From the NCBI GenBank assembly GCA_025201705.1, contig MU617229.1, forward strand, positions 1 to 11,867: DNA of 11,867 nucleotides, written 5' to 3'. Source of the stretch: Dissophora ornata (taxonomy: Eukaryota; Mortierellomycota; Mortierellomycetes; Mortierellales; Mortierellaceae). This document shows, piece by piece, positions 1 to 8,100 of the stretch. The notes under the pieces were generated by a model that ran no database searches, had not been told where the DNA came from, and worked only from the letters and a program-made list of their open reading frames with translations. Numbering within the stretch: the first letter of the stretch is position 1; each line of letters starts with the position of its first letter. A program made the translations under genes and the position numbers.

Positions 1-178
1 TGAAGGATGGTCTGAAGATCTGAAGGATGGTCTGAAGATCTGAAGGATGGTCTGAAGATCTGAAGGATGGTCTGAAGATCTGAAGGATGGTCTGAGGATC
101 TAAAGGATGGTCTGAAGGATGGTCTGAAGGATAGTCAAAGGATGGACAGAGGATGGTCTGAGGATGTTGTGAAGGATG
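1..178. repeat. GGATGG-type tandem array (20-bp units), cut by window edge
   Basis: Five head-to-tail 20-bp units start at 1, 21, 41, 61 and 81; the first four are identical (tgaaggatggtctgaagatc) and the fifth differs by one base. From 101 the array breaks into shorter, degenerate 10-12 bp units built on ggatggtctga, ending near 178. There are no spacers, so it is not a CRISPR. The left end lies outside the window. The unit length is not a multiple of three, so it is unlikely to be coding. The same core motif recurs at 9012-9068. Confidence 0.95.
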
Positions 179-219
179 TGTCAAAGTAGTGATTTTAGCC
201 GGCGAATAGTTCACCACGG

Positions 220-666
220 TTAAAGTTTACTGTTGCTGCAATTAACTTTACTGAACTTTTTTCTTAAACTGTGGCTGTGCATTTTACAGTAGACTCGACA
301 GTGCAGCCATGGGATGTTGAAGCTGGATGTGTGGTCCAGTGCGGGTGTGGTGGGATAGGAGTATTTCGCAAGGTTGTTGGATACATTCATCGATTCAAGA
401 ACATCCCGCATTCGCAGATTAGGGAAGAATGACATCAAATAGTCTAATTGCGATGCTGTGTTCCAAAAACCATGTGCGTGGCCTAAAGTAAAAAACAGGC
501 CGTTCCAATCTTCCTTTTCAATTGACATGTCCGGCTGGTTCCAATTTTCCATTTTTGGTCGTTCCAAAAAAAAAAAATAGTCGTTTGAAGCCACCATTGT
601 GTGCGAGCCCGTCGAACATGATGCAAAAAGAGGAGTGACAAGGAAACATGTAGCCCATGCAAACAT
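220..666 (-). CDS. Hypothetical open frame, possibly fortuitous
   Basis: An open frame of about 148 codons with an ATG at 664-666 on the minus strand. The first residues (MFAWATCFLVTPLFAS) are hydrophobic and could pass for a signal peptide; the rest contains patches such as LDYLMSFFPNLRMRDVLESMN that look protein-like but match no family I know. Against it: the first 75 bases lie inside the decayed gypsy-like repeat (592-1025), whose other copy at 7455 does not preserve this frame, and an A12 tract encodes part of it. No intron, promoter or polyadenylation signal was recognised. It could be a transposon-derived fragment or chance. Confidence 0.2.
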   Translation of the reverse strand: MFAWATCFLVTPLFASCSTGSHTMVASNDYFFFLERPKMENWNQPDMSIEKEDWNGLFFTLGHAHGFWNTASQLDYLMSFFPNLRMRDVLESMNVSNNLAKYSYPTTPALDHTSSFNIPWLHCRVYCKMHSHSLRKKFSKVNCSNSKL

Positions 667-1025
667 TACTGCACCCAAGCTATGCGTGCCGCCCTAGGAC
701 TACGACAAGAAAGTCACGCCCTAGAATAACTATACTACCCTTTTCTTGTGCTTTCATCAGATCGCCCTCAACTTTTTACTTCTGATTGTTCAATCCAAAC
801 TCGATCCCAATTACAAACGGTCTCACTCGCATGAACACCTAGTCGGTACAGTGCTTAGACCTCCATGCTCTTCGAGACGACTTGCACATGTTCCTCAGAA
901 TAAAGCGTTGGACCTTAACACGAATTGCGAGGAAATGCATAGCAAAGGTCGATATCAGAACGTTAGAAGTGTCCGCTTTTGGGGGGGGGTACATGTAGAT
1001 ACAAAAGGCATGGCATTCTTTGTTA
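592..1025 (-). pseudogene. Decayed Ty3/gypsy-like polyprotein fragment, copy A
   Basis: This segment is a diverged copy of 7455-7905, in the same orientation. Shared blocks include 23 identical bases at 633-655 / 7502-7524 and 18 at 788-805 / 7664-7681. Copy B continues into a recognisable RNase H tail, so this copy is read as the same element, covering the stretch between RNase H and integrase. In the minus frame around 900-970 the residues NVLISTFAMHF parallel DVLIDLYCVLP in copy B, the position where gypsy polyproteins carry the DGLIYY...RLCVP-type segment before the integrase zinc finger. It has several stops, a G9 run and T tracts. No intact domain remains. Confidence 0.5.
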
Positions 1026-1757
1026 GTATTTCGAATTATTCTTTTTTTTTTCTTTTGTTTTCTTTGAAGCGGAGCACGGCGAACCTTCAATTGCACCTTG
1101 CATTGTGTTCTGCGCTTTGAACGGATGTATAAGGATGTGTTGTGTGGATAAAACAAATATTAGATGGTCAAGATAAATTGCTGAGTCAGGAAGAGTTTTG
1201 AAGCAGCCCGCTCATTGCAAGTAGCATTCCCCTTTCAGCAGCTTCCAGCATGAGTGCAGTTGCAAGACTATTCGATGCAATCTATGTGGGTCGCCTACAA
1301 ACTGCAGGAGAATATTAAACAGATGCGGCCGTAGGAGAATTCTTGATTCGATGACAAAATCCTGCAGATCCCTCCTGCACACCCTCTGCACAACAGTGGT
1401 GGAGATTAAAGATCCAGAGATCAAATAATGCAAAAACGATAGGCGCTGACCTTTATGTGAATTCTTGAAGTGATTTATTTTTTGCATACAGTCTAACTTG
1501 TAGTGCTTCTGAGATCAAACTGCGGTGTGCTGTGTCCGGGAGCCATGTACAGTACGCTGTATTCCCTCTTGTTCCCGCTCTTCTCTTCCGCGTCTCCCAC
1601 TTATGGCTTAAACCATATGCATGACATAAACAGAGGCCTAGGCCTGGAGTATGATTTCAGCACTTTCAGAGCCACATGGTATGACTCGGAAATTCATAAA
1701 GTCCGAGGAGAAAAGGCCATGCTGGATGATATGAGGATCTGTTGTTGATGACGGAAC
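1026..1757. other. No recognisable gene; scattered short open frames
   Basis: About 730 bases between the gypsy relic and the possible gene at 1758. A + frame from about 1237 to 1428 is open for some 63 codons, and another from 1503 to 1748 encodes 81 residues including GLEYDFSTFRATWYDSEIH; the latter ends at a double TGA, nine bases before the ATG at 1758 and in the same frame, so it may be an upstream part of that locus. A third + frame reads WWRLKIQRSNNAKTIGADLY near 1395-1455. None matches a family I recognise. They could be relics of mobile or expanded gene families. Confidence 0.3.
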
Positions 1758-2184
1758 ATGGGGCAAGAGGCGAAACTAGAAATCAGTCTTGGAAAAGACG
1801 GGTCAACTCTCCTCTTTCCCATGAGAGCCCATCACAAGTCAGATGAGGGCGAGGATTGTGAGAGAACTCGAAGGAGTGCTTCAGCAATGGTATAAATGTC
1901 TCTTTCCTTTCTTTGTCCAACTTGTCCGCCCTCTTTTTACACTCACCACTCAATCCCCCGAGATCTACCATTTATCCTTCTTGTGTTTTGGTACTTTCAT
2001 CTTCTCTCTGTATCCTGTCGGCAGGACCTGATTAAGCACAATGCAGCAGCATTCATAGGTAATCCGCAATAACCTATCCCTGTCCATTCCTGTGTCAGGA
2101 ATACTCGAGCCAGTGATGGTTTTTGAAATGGCTGCGAGCCAGAGGCCATGCGGTTTAAGAGAATTGGCATATATGTACGGTTGA
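1758..2184 (+). pseudogene. Possible small three-exon gene or gene relic, function unknown
   Basis: Three open segments join in frame through GT..AG boundaries: 1758-1889, 2025-2058 and 2099-2184 (introns 1890-2024 and 2059-2098, acceptors GGCAG and GTCAG). The product would be 83 residues. The second junction completes a glycine codon in DLIKHNAAAFIG-ILEPVM, and the third exon reads VMVFEMAASQRPCGLRELAY before a TGA. After that stop, a frame at 2211-2282 (SSLLEVNIILLNHLSTLVQY, TAA) could be a former continuation that no clean splice reaches, which suggests decay. The VFEMAxSQ..L...A pattern resembles the central strand of PD-(D/E)XK-type nuclease-fold proteins, but this is a hint only. The donors GTATAA and GTAATC are not strong. 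Confidence 0.3.
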
Positions 2185-2284
2185 TAATGACCTTTTCTGT
2201 TTGATAATAGTCATCTCTGCTAGAAGTGAATATCATTCTGCTCAACCACCTTAGTACACTGGTCCAGTACCGACGGTCATAAAC

Positions 2285-2684
2285 AAACAGGAGCGCAGAT
2301 TTGTATTTGAGGTGAGCCACTACTGCTTCGTGGCCCTTGGGAACCGCTCCATAAGCATCTGTAAAATGACAATCAACCCCTCTTATTCAATGGCTCGATG
2401 ACGGGAGCTAAGGCATAAACATTGTGGTGGTCTAAAGAAACAAATCGAGCTTTCTGTTACCACAATAGCCTCAGAGCTACATCGCATCCTTTAATGAATT
2501 TATATCCATTGACTCCCAGTAGTGTTCATTAAATGTTTTAGTGCGTTCTCCAGTGACTCCAGCTTTCCGGTGCTTTACGCCATTGTCACTAACACTGCAA
2601 TTGAATTTATTCTCTGATAGCTAAGAACAAGGACAAAAAACAAGAATAGAAAGAAAACAAGCAAGTGGGCGATCAGAAATCGAT
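2285..2684 (+). other. Upstream region of the NLR gene
   Basis: About 400 bases with no supported gene, holding the presumed promoter and 5' leader of the NLR gene. A TATA-like stretch (tttatatcc) lies near 2500, about 185 bases before the start codon, and the leader becomes A-rich from about 2625. An in-frame TAA at 2622-2624, with no ATG between it and 2685, supports the chosen start. No transcription start or operator can be fixed from the sequence. Confidence 0.3.
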
Positions 2685-5600
2685 ATGTCCAGTCGTATGA
2701 CTCCATGGTTGAGAGGCGTTCTCACACCACAGACGGCGTTGGAACTTGCGAATGTGCATTTGGAGAACGCACGCAAAGCAAAGAGTTCTGAACTGACTGA
2801 AAAGTTTTGCAAGGATGCAGAAACGGACCTGGCCCGCATAAGAAAATCCGTGAGAATAACCTATGTTTCATCCTCCCGCGATGAGGATCGAGCCCTGTGC
2901 AATGAGATTGCGACCACTCATTGTGAGCTCGGCAAGCTGTGGGATGACTTGGGGCATCATAACAAAGCACAAGACAGCTACAAGAATGAAAAACAATGGG
3001 GGTAAGTAACCGACAACAATACTCTTTGTTCGACGTATAAGGTTTATATGTCTAACCAAACTACGATGTTGCAAAATCAATATACTACAGAGGACGAGTT
3101 CAGTTGCCAGGTCAATCATTCTCTCGCTCCGAGAACGTCGCATTGCCTCCCACTTCAAATGGCTCTGCAGATTCCACTGCGGATACTACCGTGAACCCGT
3201 CCGTCGTTCTTGCAATGCCTACTTCCTCTCGTTCCACGATTCAGGAAAGATCAAGCCGCGATATTGCAACAATCCCTTCGCATATTTTTGCAAAGGACAT
3301 GGATCAACCTCCTGACTTAAACAAATTGCCAAAAGTCGTTGACCGTCTCAAGGACGTATCCCAGCTCGTTCACTGCCTCACCCTTTTACAGCCTACGCAA
3401 TCCAACGAGGAGACTCTTGATCAATCCGAGCGCGACTGGCTAAAGGCCATTAAACGTGATACAGAGGAGCAGGAAAGATTGAAGATGCTGGCGATTGACA
3501 TGCTCAAGGAATTCACTCACGATGAACTCAAGGATGCGAATATTGTCGCAGAAGTCGTGTGCCTGGTCCCAGTTCTCGAGAAACACCGGCTTCAAAAACT
3601 ACTCCAGCAATTGTTTAATGGTATCGAGCAGTCAGAGTTGCTGAATTTCGATCTACTTGAAGGACTGGCACAGCTGGTCCAACGCGCTTGTCCCGGCCAC
3701 CTCAACGCAGATGATTTGGTCAAGATACTGAATCTCATCAGTGAGCGCTTAATATCCACTCACGACCAGGCGCCAGATTACATCAACCAATTAATATTGA
3801 CGGTATCACGGGTCTTGGATGCCATGGCCGATACCAAGATCAAGGGTCTAGATCGCGAAAATCTCCACAAGCCTCTCGCTGACTATTTGAATAAGCTAAA
3901 AGGCGACACTGACCCACACCTGGTATATCAAGCAGCCTATGCCTCTCAAGCATTGCTTTACGTCCCGGATAATGAAACGACATGGCAAGCGACGCAGAGG
4001 CGTACGGGAAAAGTGGTCAAGGGGGTAGCAGGGTTGGTGAGCGCAGTGAAAGGCTTGGATCTCAACCAGTTTGTGGATAGTTTGAGCCGTATCCAAGAAG
4101 GACTTGCCGGAGCAACAGAGGTCATTACAGTAGCCAAAAGCGCGTATGAAGATGTTAGCTCTCTAGCAGAAAGCGGTCAACAATTCCAAGAGTGTCTCAA
4201 AGACGGGTTGAGCTTTAATCGCAAACGAGCCTGGTATCCGGCATTACGCGGTGCAGATGTCTTGCTTCGAAATGGTCAACTCATCGAGTTCAAGAGACTT
4301 GTCTGTGAGGTGCCTTGCCGGCGTGATCCAGCATTCCAATGGGGATTATGTCAGCGCCTCGGGGAGCTAGCCTCCAATGATGAGTGTGATGACGACTCTC
4401 GTACAAGCGCCACTTCATTTCTAGGGGAGATGTATCGAAATGATAAGGCCTGGGGCGATTATACCAACATCAAGCAATTAATCCTTGATATTCTTATGCA
4501 ACTATCATATTCATCCGGAAGGGAAACGCAAGGTATGAAGGGTGTAGTGGAAATGACTATTAATATTACAACAAATCTTACCGGTATGTAATCAAATACT
4601 AACATATGGGTTCCTTTAAAAGTTGCAGCCTCCAAAGCACTGCTCGAGGAGTTGGAAACGAATGGGGATGACAAAAAGCAAGCGCTTTACCAAACATGTC
4701 TGAAGGGTGATTCAGCTCCACACCCATTGAAGGCCATCTTGCCTTCACGGTCGTCCAAGTCCCTGCTCGAGCGTGTTCAAAACAATCCAGACACCGAAAC
4801 CCGTTTGCGCCAGCTCAAGGTTCGACGATTAGAAGGAAGAAGCAAATCGGTGTATATTTCTCCACAAGCCAAGGCCAACCTAGAAGCCAGAGATGGCACC
4901 CTTTTCCCTTTGATGGATAATGTGAAAGAGTTCCTTGCAAGTGAGAGTAGGGTGTTTTTGGTTCTTGGCGATTCTGGTGCAGGAAAATCAACGTTCAACC
5001 AGGAACTTGAATGCGACCTGTGGGACAATTGCAAGAAAAATGAAGGCCGGATTCCGCTCTTTATCGCCTTGGCAGCAATCCAAAATCCCGAACATAATCT
5101 GGTCGCCAAACAACTACAGGATGAAGGGTTCACCGATCGTCAAATCCAAGAACTGAAGGACAACCGCGAATTCATCTTGATTTGCGACGGCTATGACGAG
5201 AGTCGACAGACGAACAACTTGTACAAGAGCAACCGACTGAATCTACAAGGGGGATGGCGCGCTCAAATGGTGATCAGTTGCCGTAGCGAGTACCTTGGCT
5301 CCAAATATCGGGATCGATTCCAACCAATGGACCGTAACCGGCAATCGGAGTCGCTCCTGTTTCAAGAAGCGGTTATTGCGCCATTCACTAAGGATCAGAT
5401 TAAGAATTATGTCGAGAAATTTGTGTTAACAGACGGTGCGCCATGGAAGACTGACGACTACATGCAGGCATTTGATCAGATTCCGGGATTGAAAGACCTG
5501 GTGACGAACCCGTTTCTGTTAACGTTGTCGTTGCAGGTTTTGCCAGGCATGGTAAATGCAAGGCAAAATCTCTCGGCGGCGCGTATCACTAGAGTCGCAC

Positions 5601-7222
5601 TGTACGACGAGTTTGTGGAGCAATGGCTGGATCGCGGTGATAAACGACTAATCGAGATGGTGAGCAACGAAGAAGACAGGAGAGCATTTGAGAGGTTATC
5701 GGATGAAGGGTTCACACACAAAGGCATCATGTATTTGGAAAACCTAGCGACCGCGATCTTTCAGAATCAGTCAGGTAGTTCTGTGGTCGAATACCCGTCA
5801 ATCCGGGATCAAGGCAAATGGAAAGAAGAGTTCTTTGGTCAGGGAGGCGAGACGAAACTTTTGCGTGAGGCTTGTCCTCTGAAGCGCATCGGCAACAAGT
5901 ACCGCTTTCTCCATCAATCACTTTTCGAATACAGTTTGGCACGGGCGGTATTTGAACCACAAAAAAGAAAGAGAGAAGGACGTCGAGGGAGTGTCGATTC
6001 GGATTTCAGCTCTGAGAACCACGGAGTTATTGAAAAGGCGGTTGGTGCCATTGAACAGCCGCTGCTCGAATCGCCTTTAGGACGATTGAACTTTGTGGGC
6101 GAGCCGTCAATTCTGCGATTCTTGGCTGAGCGTGTCCAACAGGAACCTCCCTTCAAGAGACAGCTACTGGCGATCATTGAGCGATCGAAAACTGAGACGA
6201 CGGAGCTCGAGACAGTGCGGATTGCGGCAACCAATGCGATCACAATATTGATCAGATCAGGGAAGCAGTTCAATGGAACGGATTTACAAGGCATACGGAT
6301 TCCAGGTGCCGATCTGAGTCATGGCGCATTTGAATATGCTCAGTTGCAAGGGGCCGACATGAGAAATGTGATTCTTCGCAGTGCATCGCTTCGTGGCGCT
6401 AATTTAAACGGGGCACAGATGGCAGGAGTACAGTTCGGCGAGCAGCCATTTCTCTTGGAAGAGAGCTGGGTGAAGTGCCACGTATATTCACCAGATGGCA
6501 CAACATTGGCAGTTGGTCTTGAGGATGGCGACATCAGCATCTACACAACATCTGGCTGGGAAAAAACGAAGACTTTGAGTGGCCATTTCAGTGGTGTTGA
6601 CAGCATCGCGTATTCATCAAGCGGTGATCAGATTGTGTCTTGCGGTGATGACATGACCGTGCGGCTGTGGGATTTTGAAACCAGCGATTGCAGCCTCGTC
6701 TTGGAAGGCCATGTGGGAGGTGTTTTGATCGTCATGTATTCGCCAACAGGAGATCAGATTGCAACTGGCAGCATGGACATGACCGTGCGGCTGTGGGATC
6801 CTGCGACTGGCTATTGCTGCGATACCTTAGTAGGCCACAGCGACTCGGTTCAGAGAGTCGTGTATTCGCCAACAGGAGGTCAGATTGCATCTGGCAGCAT
6901 GGACATGACAGTTCGGCTATGGGACGTTGAAACCGGAGAGTTCCTCCACGCCTTGAGCGGCCATGGCGGTGCTATTACTAGTGTTGTGTATTCGCCACAA
7001 GGAGATCAAATTGCGTCTGGAAGTGTGGACGAGACAGTGCGACTGTGGGACGTTGCGACGGGCAAGTGTCTTGTGGTGATTCAAAATGACGCTGAGGTAA
7101 ACAGTATCACTTGGAGTGCAACTTCCGACAATAATTATATTGTTGCTAGATGTAATGATGGTTTAGTGAGATCGTGGCTGGTCATACAAGATGGAAATGA
7201 GTACTCCGTAAAGCAGCACTAG
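2685..7222 (+). CDS. NACHT-pentapeptide-WD40 NLR-like receptor, three exons
   Basis: Exons 2685-3001, 3091-4583 and 4629-7222 (or 4623) encode 1467 (or 1469) residues. Order: residues 1-106, helical with a TPR-like unit at about 74-106 (ELGKLWDDLGHHNKAQDSY); 171-590, an all-helical ARM-like region; 712-880, a NACHT P-loop ATPase with Walker A GDSGAGKST (717-725), Walker B FILICDGYDE (785-794) and an arginine after a strand in ISCRSEYL (822); NPFLLTL at 897-903; YRFLHQSLFEYSLA at 1028-1041, typical of the NACHT C-terminal helical part; a basic linker (about 1047-1058); eleven pentapeptide repeats (1152-1206); six WD40-like blades (1217-1467). STAND ATPases of this type are signalling switches that oligomerise on ligand binding; in fungi some control non-self recognition. 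The specific role here is inferred. No HET, lipase or other known N-terminal effector domain is visible. The C-terminus appears truncated (see 7223-7356). The ATG at 2685 follows an upstream in-frame stop and has a purine at -3. Confidence 0.9.
3002..3090 (+). other. Intron 1 of the NLR gene (89 bp)
   Basis: Donor GTAAGT at 3002, acceptor ACAG at 3087-3090. It splits a glycine codon after its second base. Without splicing the frame stops at once (TAA at 3003). Of the AG dinucleotides just downstream (3092, 3098, 3103, 3110), none restores the exon 2 frame, so the acceptor at 3090 is the only local choice. The joined product reads EKQW-G-GRVQLPGQ. Confidence 0.88.
4584..4628 (+). other. Intron 2 of the NLR gene (45 or 39 bp), tandem acceptors
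   Basis: Donor GTATGT at 4584, perfect TACTAAC branch site at 4597-4603, and two acceptors six bases apart, AAAAG ending 4622 and TTGCAG ending 4628. Both keep the frame (4623 and 4629 are both in phase after the single leftover base), giving either T-V-A-A-S-K or T-A-S-K at residues 603 onward. The CAG at 4628 has the better acceptor context and a less extreme intron length; 39 bp would be unusually short. Unspliced, the frame ends at TAA 4589. Confidence 0.85.
4967..4993 (+). other. NACHT Walker A (P-loop) motif
   Basis: Encodes GDSGAGKST, residues 717-725, preceded by the hydrophobic strand VFLVL. The lysine and Ser/Thr of the P-loop are intact. The matching Walker B strand FILICDG followed by YDE is encoded at 5171-5200, giving the acidic residues expected for NACHT NTPases. 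ATP or GTP binding is therefore plausible. Confidence 0.93.
6272..6436 (+). repeat. Eleven pentapeptide repeats in the NLR protein
   Basis: Residues 1152-1206 form eleven consecutive five-residue units ending in L, I, F or M: NGTDL, QGIRI, PGADL, SHGAF, EYAQL, QGADM, RNVIL, RSASL, RGANL, NGAQM, AGVQF. The A(D/N)L-type units are classic pentapeptide-repeat sequence, which folds as a right-handed quadrilateral beta-helix. The block sits between the NACHT C-terminal helices and the WD40 region and may act as a rigid spacer. Confidence 0.88.
6581..7084 (+). repeat. WD40 array, four blades of exactly 42 residues (126 bp)
   Basis: GH (or ND at the end) recurs at a strict 42-residue spacing, residues 1255, 1297, 1339, 1381 and 1423, with RLWD near the end of each of four units (1282, 1324, 1366, 1408). 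A less regular blade precedes (1217-1254) and another follows (1423-1467). The second and third units differ at about 7 of 68 aligned bases (from 6732 and 6858), so they are close at DNA level as well. This is the presumed ligand-sensing beta-propeller. Confidence 0.92.
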
Positions 7223-7356
7223 AGATCTGCACCAGACAGCCTTCTGTTGTCGAATACATCGATTCAAGACGTGGGATAAGCCGACAGAATAAACAACTCT
7301 TATTGCAACGTGGGGCGGTAGGTGAGCCGGCTGCGTTGCAGATAGAGCCTTTATGA
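7223..7356 (+). pseudogene. Disrupted C-terminal tail of the NLR gene
   Basis: Directly after the TAG at 7220-7222 the same frame stays open to TAA 7277 and reads APDSLLLSNTSIQDVG. One frame over, 7276-7353 reads ISRQNKQLLLQRGAVGEP and then ends at TGA 7354-7356. Both pieces resemble, from memory, the usual ending of Mortierella-type NACHT-WD40 proteins (a ..SIQ..GLS..NKQLLKQRGA.. tail). The simplest reading is one nonsense change (a tryptophan TGG to TAG would do) plus a one-base deletion near 7274-7279, removing about 45 residues. An assembly error is the alternative; no plausible intron bridges both lesions. Confidence 0.65.
7288..7293 (+). promoter_or_regulatory. Possible polyadenylation signal (AATAAA)
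   Basis: A canonical AATAAA lies 66 bases after the NLR stop codon. It falls inside the former C-terminal coding tail (the NK of RQNKQ), so it may be accidental. No other strong signal was noticed in the next 150 bases. Confidence 0.25.
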
Positions 7357-7454
7357 AGAGAATATGAAGTTTGCTAGTACTATATCTCTAATGAAGTTTA
7401 GCACTATCAAGCCGCTTGATACTGAAGCTGGAGAATTTTCCAGTAGCCAATCCT

Positions 7455-8075
7455 GCCATTGTGTACTCTGACAAGCCTGTCGAATACGATGTAAAAAAGG
7501 AGAGTGACAAGGAAACATGTAGCCGATCCCAAGAACACTGTACCCAAGCTACGCGTGCAGCCCGAAGACTAGGATAAGAAAGTTGGGTCCTAGAATGACT
7601 CCAGTACGCTTTTCATGTCCCGCTTTTATTTCATCAGATTGCCCTCAGCTTTTACTTCTGAGTGTTCAATCCAAACTCGATAGCGATTACAAATAGTCTC
7701 ATTCGCAACTTTGACGAATCACTCGCATGAATACCTTGTCATTACAGCTTCAGTGCTTAGACCTCAGAATAAAACATTTGCCTCGAACTCGGGTCTCAAG
7801 GTAATACACAGTAAAGGTCTATTAAAACATCGCAAAGTGAACAACATGGAGATGGACTTTGCTGCAAAAGGCTTTCAAAAATAAGTCCCAGCTGAGGGTC
7901 GTCATTGTAACTATTGATCAGGCGCTTCCTCAATCCTAGGTCGAGTTGTGTGTCCATAGAATGGAGTACCAAAGGAGGCAGTTTCCTGATGGTCTGGTGG
8001 CCAAGAGAGGGCATTAGGAACGACCTTGCCGATGGTGCGCTTGTACTTGAAGTCAAAGTCCTATTCCTGGAACCA
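7455..8075 (-). pseudogene. Decayed Ty3/gypsy-like RNase H/integrase fragment, copy B
   Basis: On the minus strand, 8075 down to 7911 is open for 53 codons apart from one TAG and contains DFDFKYKR..GKVVPNALSW, which aligns position by position with the end of Ty3/gypsy RNase H (YDF.I.YK.GK.N.V.DALSR). In a shifted frame, about 7946 to 7796, the next expected segment follows: LRKRLINSYNDDPQLGLIF, then SLCDVLIDLYCVLP, matching the linker before the integrase zinc finger. Further on the sequence is too decayed to read, with multiple stops. The part from 7905 down to 7455 is shared with copy A at 592-1025. It is a dead element fragment with no LTRs seen. Confidence 0.65.
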
Positions 8076-8080
8076 ATGAG

Positions 8081-8100
8081 TTTTTTTTTTTTTTTTTTTT
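8081..8100. repeat. T20 homopolymer next to the gypsy relic
   Basis: Twenty consecutive T on the + strand, immediately upstream (in minus-strand sense) of the RNase H tail at 8075. Read on the minus strand it is an A20, which could be the tail of a retroposed insert whose body would lie above 8101, but no matching target-site duplication was found by eye. Microsatellite slippage is the simpler explanation. Confidence 0.9.

Noticed and set aside
1..178. Regular repeats at the left edge as a CRISPR array
   Set aside because: Units are contiguous with no unique spacers, and the surroundings are eukaryotic.
4935..5156. Other open frames lying across the NLR exons on both strands
   Set aside because: They are shadows of the NACHT-WD40 coding sequence.
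4652..7222. A separate gene starting at a TTG at 4652 (or at a later ATG) for the NACHT-WD40 part
   Set aside because: A donor, a TACTAAC branch site and in-phase acceptors join it to the upstream exon, and the joined protein matches the family's usual layout.
592..8075. The flanking direct repeats as LTRs of one retrotransposon carrying the NLR gene
   Set aside because: The repeats contain internal polyprotein-like sequence (RNase H/integrase region) in the minus sense rather than LTR features; no TG..CA ends or primer-binding site were seen.
8081..8100. A20 on the minus strand as the tail of a processed retrocopy
   Set aside because: No target-site duplication or recognisable gene body was found above 8101.
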